Both the position numbers and the translations under genes were made by a program. A stretch of 64,000 nt of DNA from Streptomyces sp. LUP30 (GTDB taxonomy: Bacteria; Actinomycetota; Actinomycetes; Streptomycetales; Streptomycetaceae): assembly GCF_001746365.1 (NCBI RefSeq), contig NZ_MJAJ01000006.1:144835-208834 (forward strand), written 5' to 3'. The notes under the pieces were generated by a model. That model had not been told where the DNA came from and searched no databases. It worked only from the letters and a program-made list of their open reading frames with translations. Shown here piece after piece: positions 62,757 through 64,000 of this stretch (positions within the stretch are counted from its first letter, which is position 1; the number at the start of each line of letters is the position of its first letter).

Positions 62757-63626
62757 TCAGCGGTCCCAGAAGTCGGCGAGCGCATGGGCCATCGGCAGCG
62801 GCTTGTCCAGGTTCGGCGAGTGCTCGGCGCCCGGCACGACCGTCCGGTGCGCGCGCAGGTCCACGGCCATGGCGTCCAGCAGGGGCACCGGCCAGGTGTC
62901 GTCCCGCGCGCCCGACAGGACGTGCAGCGGCAGCGGCACCGCCGCCAGTTCGCCGACACGGTCCGGTTCGGCGCACAACTGGCGTCCCGTGGCGAGGAGT
63001 TGAGCGGGTTTGTGATTCAGCCAGCGCAACCGCATCTGATCCAGCTTGCCGAAGCCGCGGGCCGGACCGCCGACCTCCTCGGGCGGGCCCATGGCCAGGA
63101 TCGCCGCCCACACCTGCGGCATGGACATCACCGCGAGCGCGTCGTGCAGCAGCTTCACCCGCTGTTTCTGGGACTCCGAGATCTCGCCGGGGCCCGAGGA
63201 GACGAGCGTGAACGAGACGAAGGGGGAGTGGTCCAGCAGAACGGCGGCCCGGGCGATCTGACCGCCCAGGGAGTGCCCGACCAGATGCACGGGAGCATCG
63301 AGGGCGGCCGCCTGCGCGAGCACATCCCTGGCCAACTCCTCCTGGGCGTAGGGTGATTCGTCATGTGCCGGACCGTCGGACTCGTTCTGGCCGCGCCCGT
63401 CCACGGCGACGCTCCGGTAGCCGCGGGCCGCGAGCGGCTCGTGCAGCCGGTGGAAGTCCTCCTTGCTCCCGGTGAAGCCGGGCATCAGCAGCGCGACGCC
63501 GCGCGGCTCGACACCGGCGGGCACGGGCGCGTCGACGACGGCGAACTCACCGCGCTCGGTCCGCAGCGCGTAGGCACGCGCGCCGGGAGGGGGCGGGAAG
63601 GGGGTGGCGATGCTCGGCCTGGTCAC
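62757..63626 (-). CDS. Alpha/beta hydrolase
   Basis: This 289-aa protein has the alpha/beta hydrolase layout: ALLMPGFTGSKEDFHRL (oxyanion loop), AVDGRGQNESDGP, nucleophile elbow VGHSLGGQ, acid in SGARDDTWPVP and the base His in VVPGAEHSPNLDKPLP. Substrate is unknown. The GTG start at 63624-63626 follows a minus-strand TAGCCT box (63633-63638) by 6 nt without a ribosome site, so it is probably leaderless. Confidence 0.9.
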   Translation of the reverse strand: MTRPSIATPFPPPPGARAYALRTERGEFAVVDAPVPAGVEPRGVALLMPGFTGSKEDFHRLHEPLAARGYRSVAVDGRGQNESDGPAHDESPYAQEELARDVLAQAAALDAPVHLVGHSLGGQIARAAVLLDHSPFVSFTLVSSGPGEISESQKQRVKLLHDALAVMSMPQVWAAILAMGPPEEVGGPARGFGKLDQMRLRWLNHKPAQLLATGRQLCAEPDRVGELAAVPLPLHVLSGARDDTWPVPLLDAMAVDLRAHRTVVPGAEHSPNLDKPLPMAHALADFWDR

Positions 63627-63632
63627 GTGCCG

Positions 63633-63638
63633 AGGCTA
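63633..63638 (-). promoter_or_regulatory. -10 box for a leaderless hydrolase transcript
   Basis: TAGCCT on the minus strand ends 6 nt before the GTG start of the alpha/beta hydrolase. The absence of a ribosome site fits leaderless translation. Confidence 0.45.
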
Positions 63639-63686
63639 CCGGCAGGGCTCGCCGCGCGCCCTCGCCGGGACCCGCGGCGGGGAATG

Positions 63687-63727
63687 CCGACGGCCCGGCC
63701 CCTCACGAGGAGGGACCGGGCCGTCGG
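63687..63727 (-). terminator. Terminator of the rightmost gene
   Basis: CCGACGGCCCGG (63687-63698) and CCGGGCCGTCGG (63716-63727) form a perfect 12-bp stem that can extend through CCCCT/AGGG. It lies downstream of the minus-strand gene entering from the right. Confidence 0.85.
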
Positions 63728-63747
63728 GCGATGCCGTGCCCGTTCGA

Positions 63748-64000
63748 TCAGCTGTCCGCGGGCTCCGCGGCGGCCGTCGCCTTGCGGGCGCGGCGCACCC
63801 GGGGCTTCGCCTCGGCCGCGGCTTCGGCCTCGGCGGGTGCCGGGGCGGTGGCGGCGGTCTTGCGGGCGCGGCGCGGCTTGGCGGGTTCCGCTTCCTGGGT
63901 GGCCTGGGCCGGGATCTCGGCGGTGGTGGCCGTCGTCTCGGGCTGGGCCGCCTTGCGGGTGGTGCGGCGGCGCGGCTTGGCCTCCGTGCCCTCGGCCGTG
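63748..64000 (-). CDS. C-terminal tail of a basic Ala/Lys/Arg-rich protein (possibly a DEAD-box RNA helicase)
   Basis: The last 83 residues of a protein continuing beyond the right edge are visible. They are low-complexity with repeats of the type AKPRRRTTRKAA, AKPRRARKTAA and KPRVRRARKATA separated by Ala/Glu/Thr/Pro stretches, ending AAAEPADS and TGA at 63748-63750. Such RNA-binding basic tails occur on Streptomyces DEAD-box helicases and RNase E-like proteins. The helicase reading is from recalled gene order and is weak. Confidence 0.55.
   Translation of the reverse strand, partial: TAEGTEAKPRRRTTRKAAQPETTATTAEIPAQATQEAEPAKPRRARKTAATAPAPAEAEAAAEAKPRVRRARKATAAAEPADS

Overview
The window is chromosomal DNA of a Streptomyces (or a very close actinomycete). 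The evidence is very high GC with strongly GC-biased third codon positions, two SARP-type regulators, mycothiol biosynthesis (mshB), a 7Fe ferredoxin next to dapC, many GTG starts and TANNNT -10 boxes 6-7 nt before start codons. From memory, the gene order typA ... mshB ... fdxA-dapC ... dapE, LOG, folP2, DivIVA-like, tagA, DUF3117, O-methyltransferase, sigE, anti-sigma, htrA, tatB, mrp, DUF1003, MgtE_N/CBS, corA parallels Mycobacterium tuberculosis Rv1165 to Rv1239c. Most of the window is therefore an ancient actinobacterial core backbone with Streptomyces-specific insertions.

Layout. 1-4.0 kb: the end of an unknown gene, typA, a methyltransferase and a DUF664/DinB protein. 3.8-9.1 kb: a regulatory island with a 165-bp array of 11-bp direct repeats, a large AfsR-like SARP-NTPase-TPR regulator and a convergent small SARP. 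9.1-22.3 kb: two tandem, paralogous oligopeptide ABC importer operons, each ordered lipoprotein, permease, permease, ATPase, ATPase. They are separated by a secreted beta-rich protein and a small XRE regulator. 22.5-26.9 kb: an S9 peptidase, a small membrane protein, a DUF397 remnant, mshB and a membrane protein. 27.0-33.1 kb: a very long Pro/Gly-rich anchored peptidoglycan-binding-like protein, then an ABC exporter / histidine kinase / response regulator operon headed by a perfect 15-2-15 palindrome. 33.1-35.0 kb: a SirB1-like protein and a GNAT protein. 35.1-43.3 kb: ferredoxin, dapC, secreted proteins, dapE, LOG, folP2-like, DivIVA-like, tagA and enoyl-CoA hydratase. 43.7-49.6 kb: DUF3117, O-methyltransferase, sigE, zinc anti-sigma factor, HtrA protease and TatB. 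49.8-58.8 kb: a conserved hypothetical, Mrp, DUF1003, MgtE_N/CBS, a lipoprotein, CorA, a SUFU-domain protein and an MFS transporter. 59-64 kb: a zinc-ribbon protein, PHP phosphoesterase, MarC, a 50-aa protein, a NYN nuclease, a hydrolase and the tail of a basic Ala/Lys/Arg-rich protein.

How the genes fit together. The peptide importers, S9 peptidase and SARPs suggest peptide uptake and development or secondary-metabolism control, but no biosynthetic cluster is present. dapC and dapE supply diaminopimelate for peptidoglycan. sigE, the ZAS anti-sigma factor, HtrA and TatB form an envelope-stress and export module. MgtE_N/CBS, DUF1003 and CorA suggest divalent-cation homeostasis.

The strongest unexplained signal is the 15-unit, helically phased 11-bp repeat array in front of the AfsR-like gene. 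Other points worth attention are the perfect palindrome in front of the ABC/two-component operon, an O-methyltransferase whose conserved N-terminus has no canonical start codon, and a long, potentially structured leader region upstream of corA.
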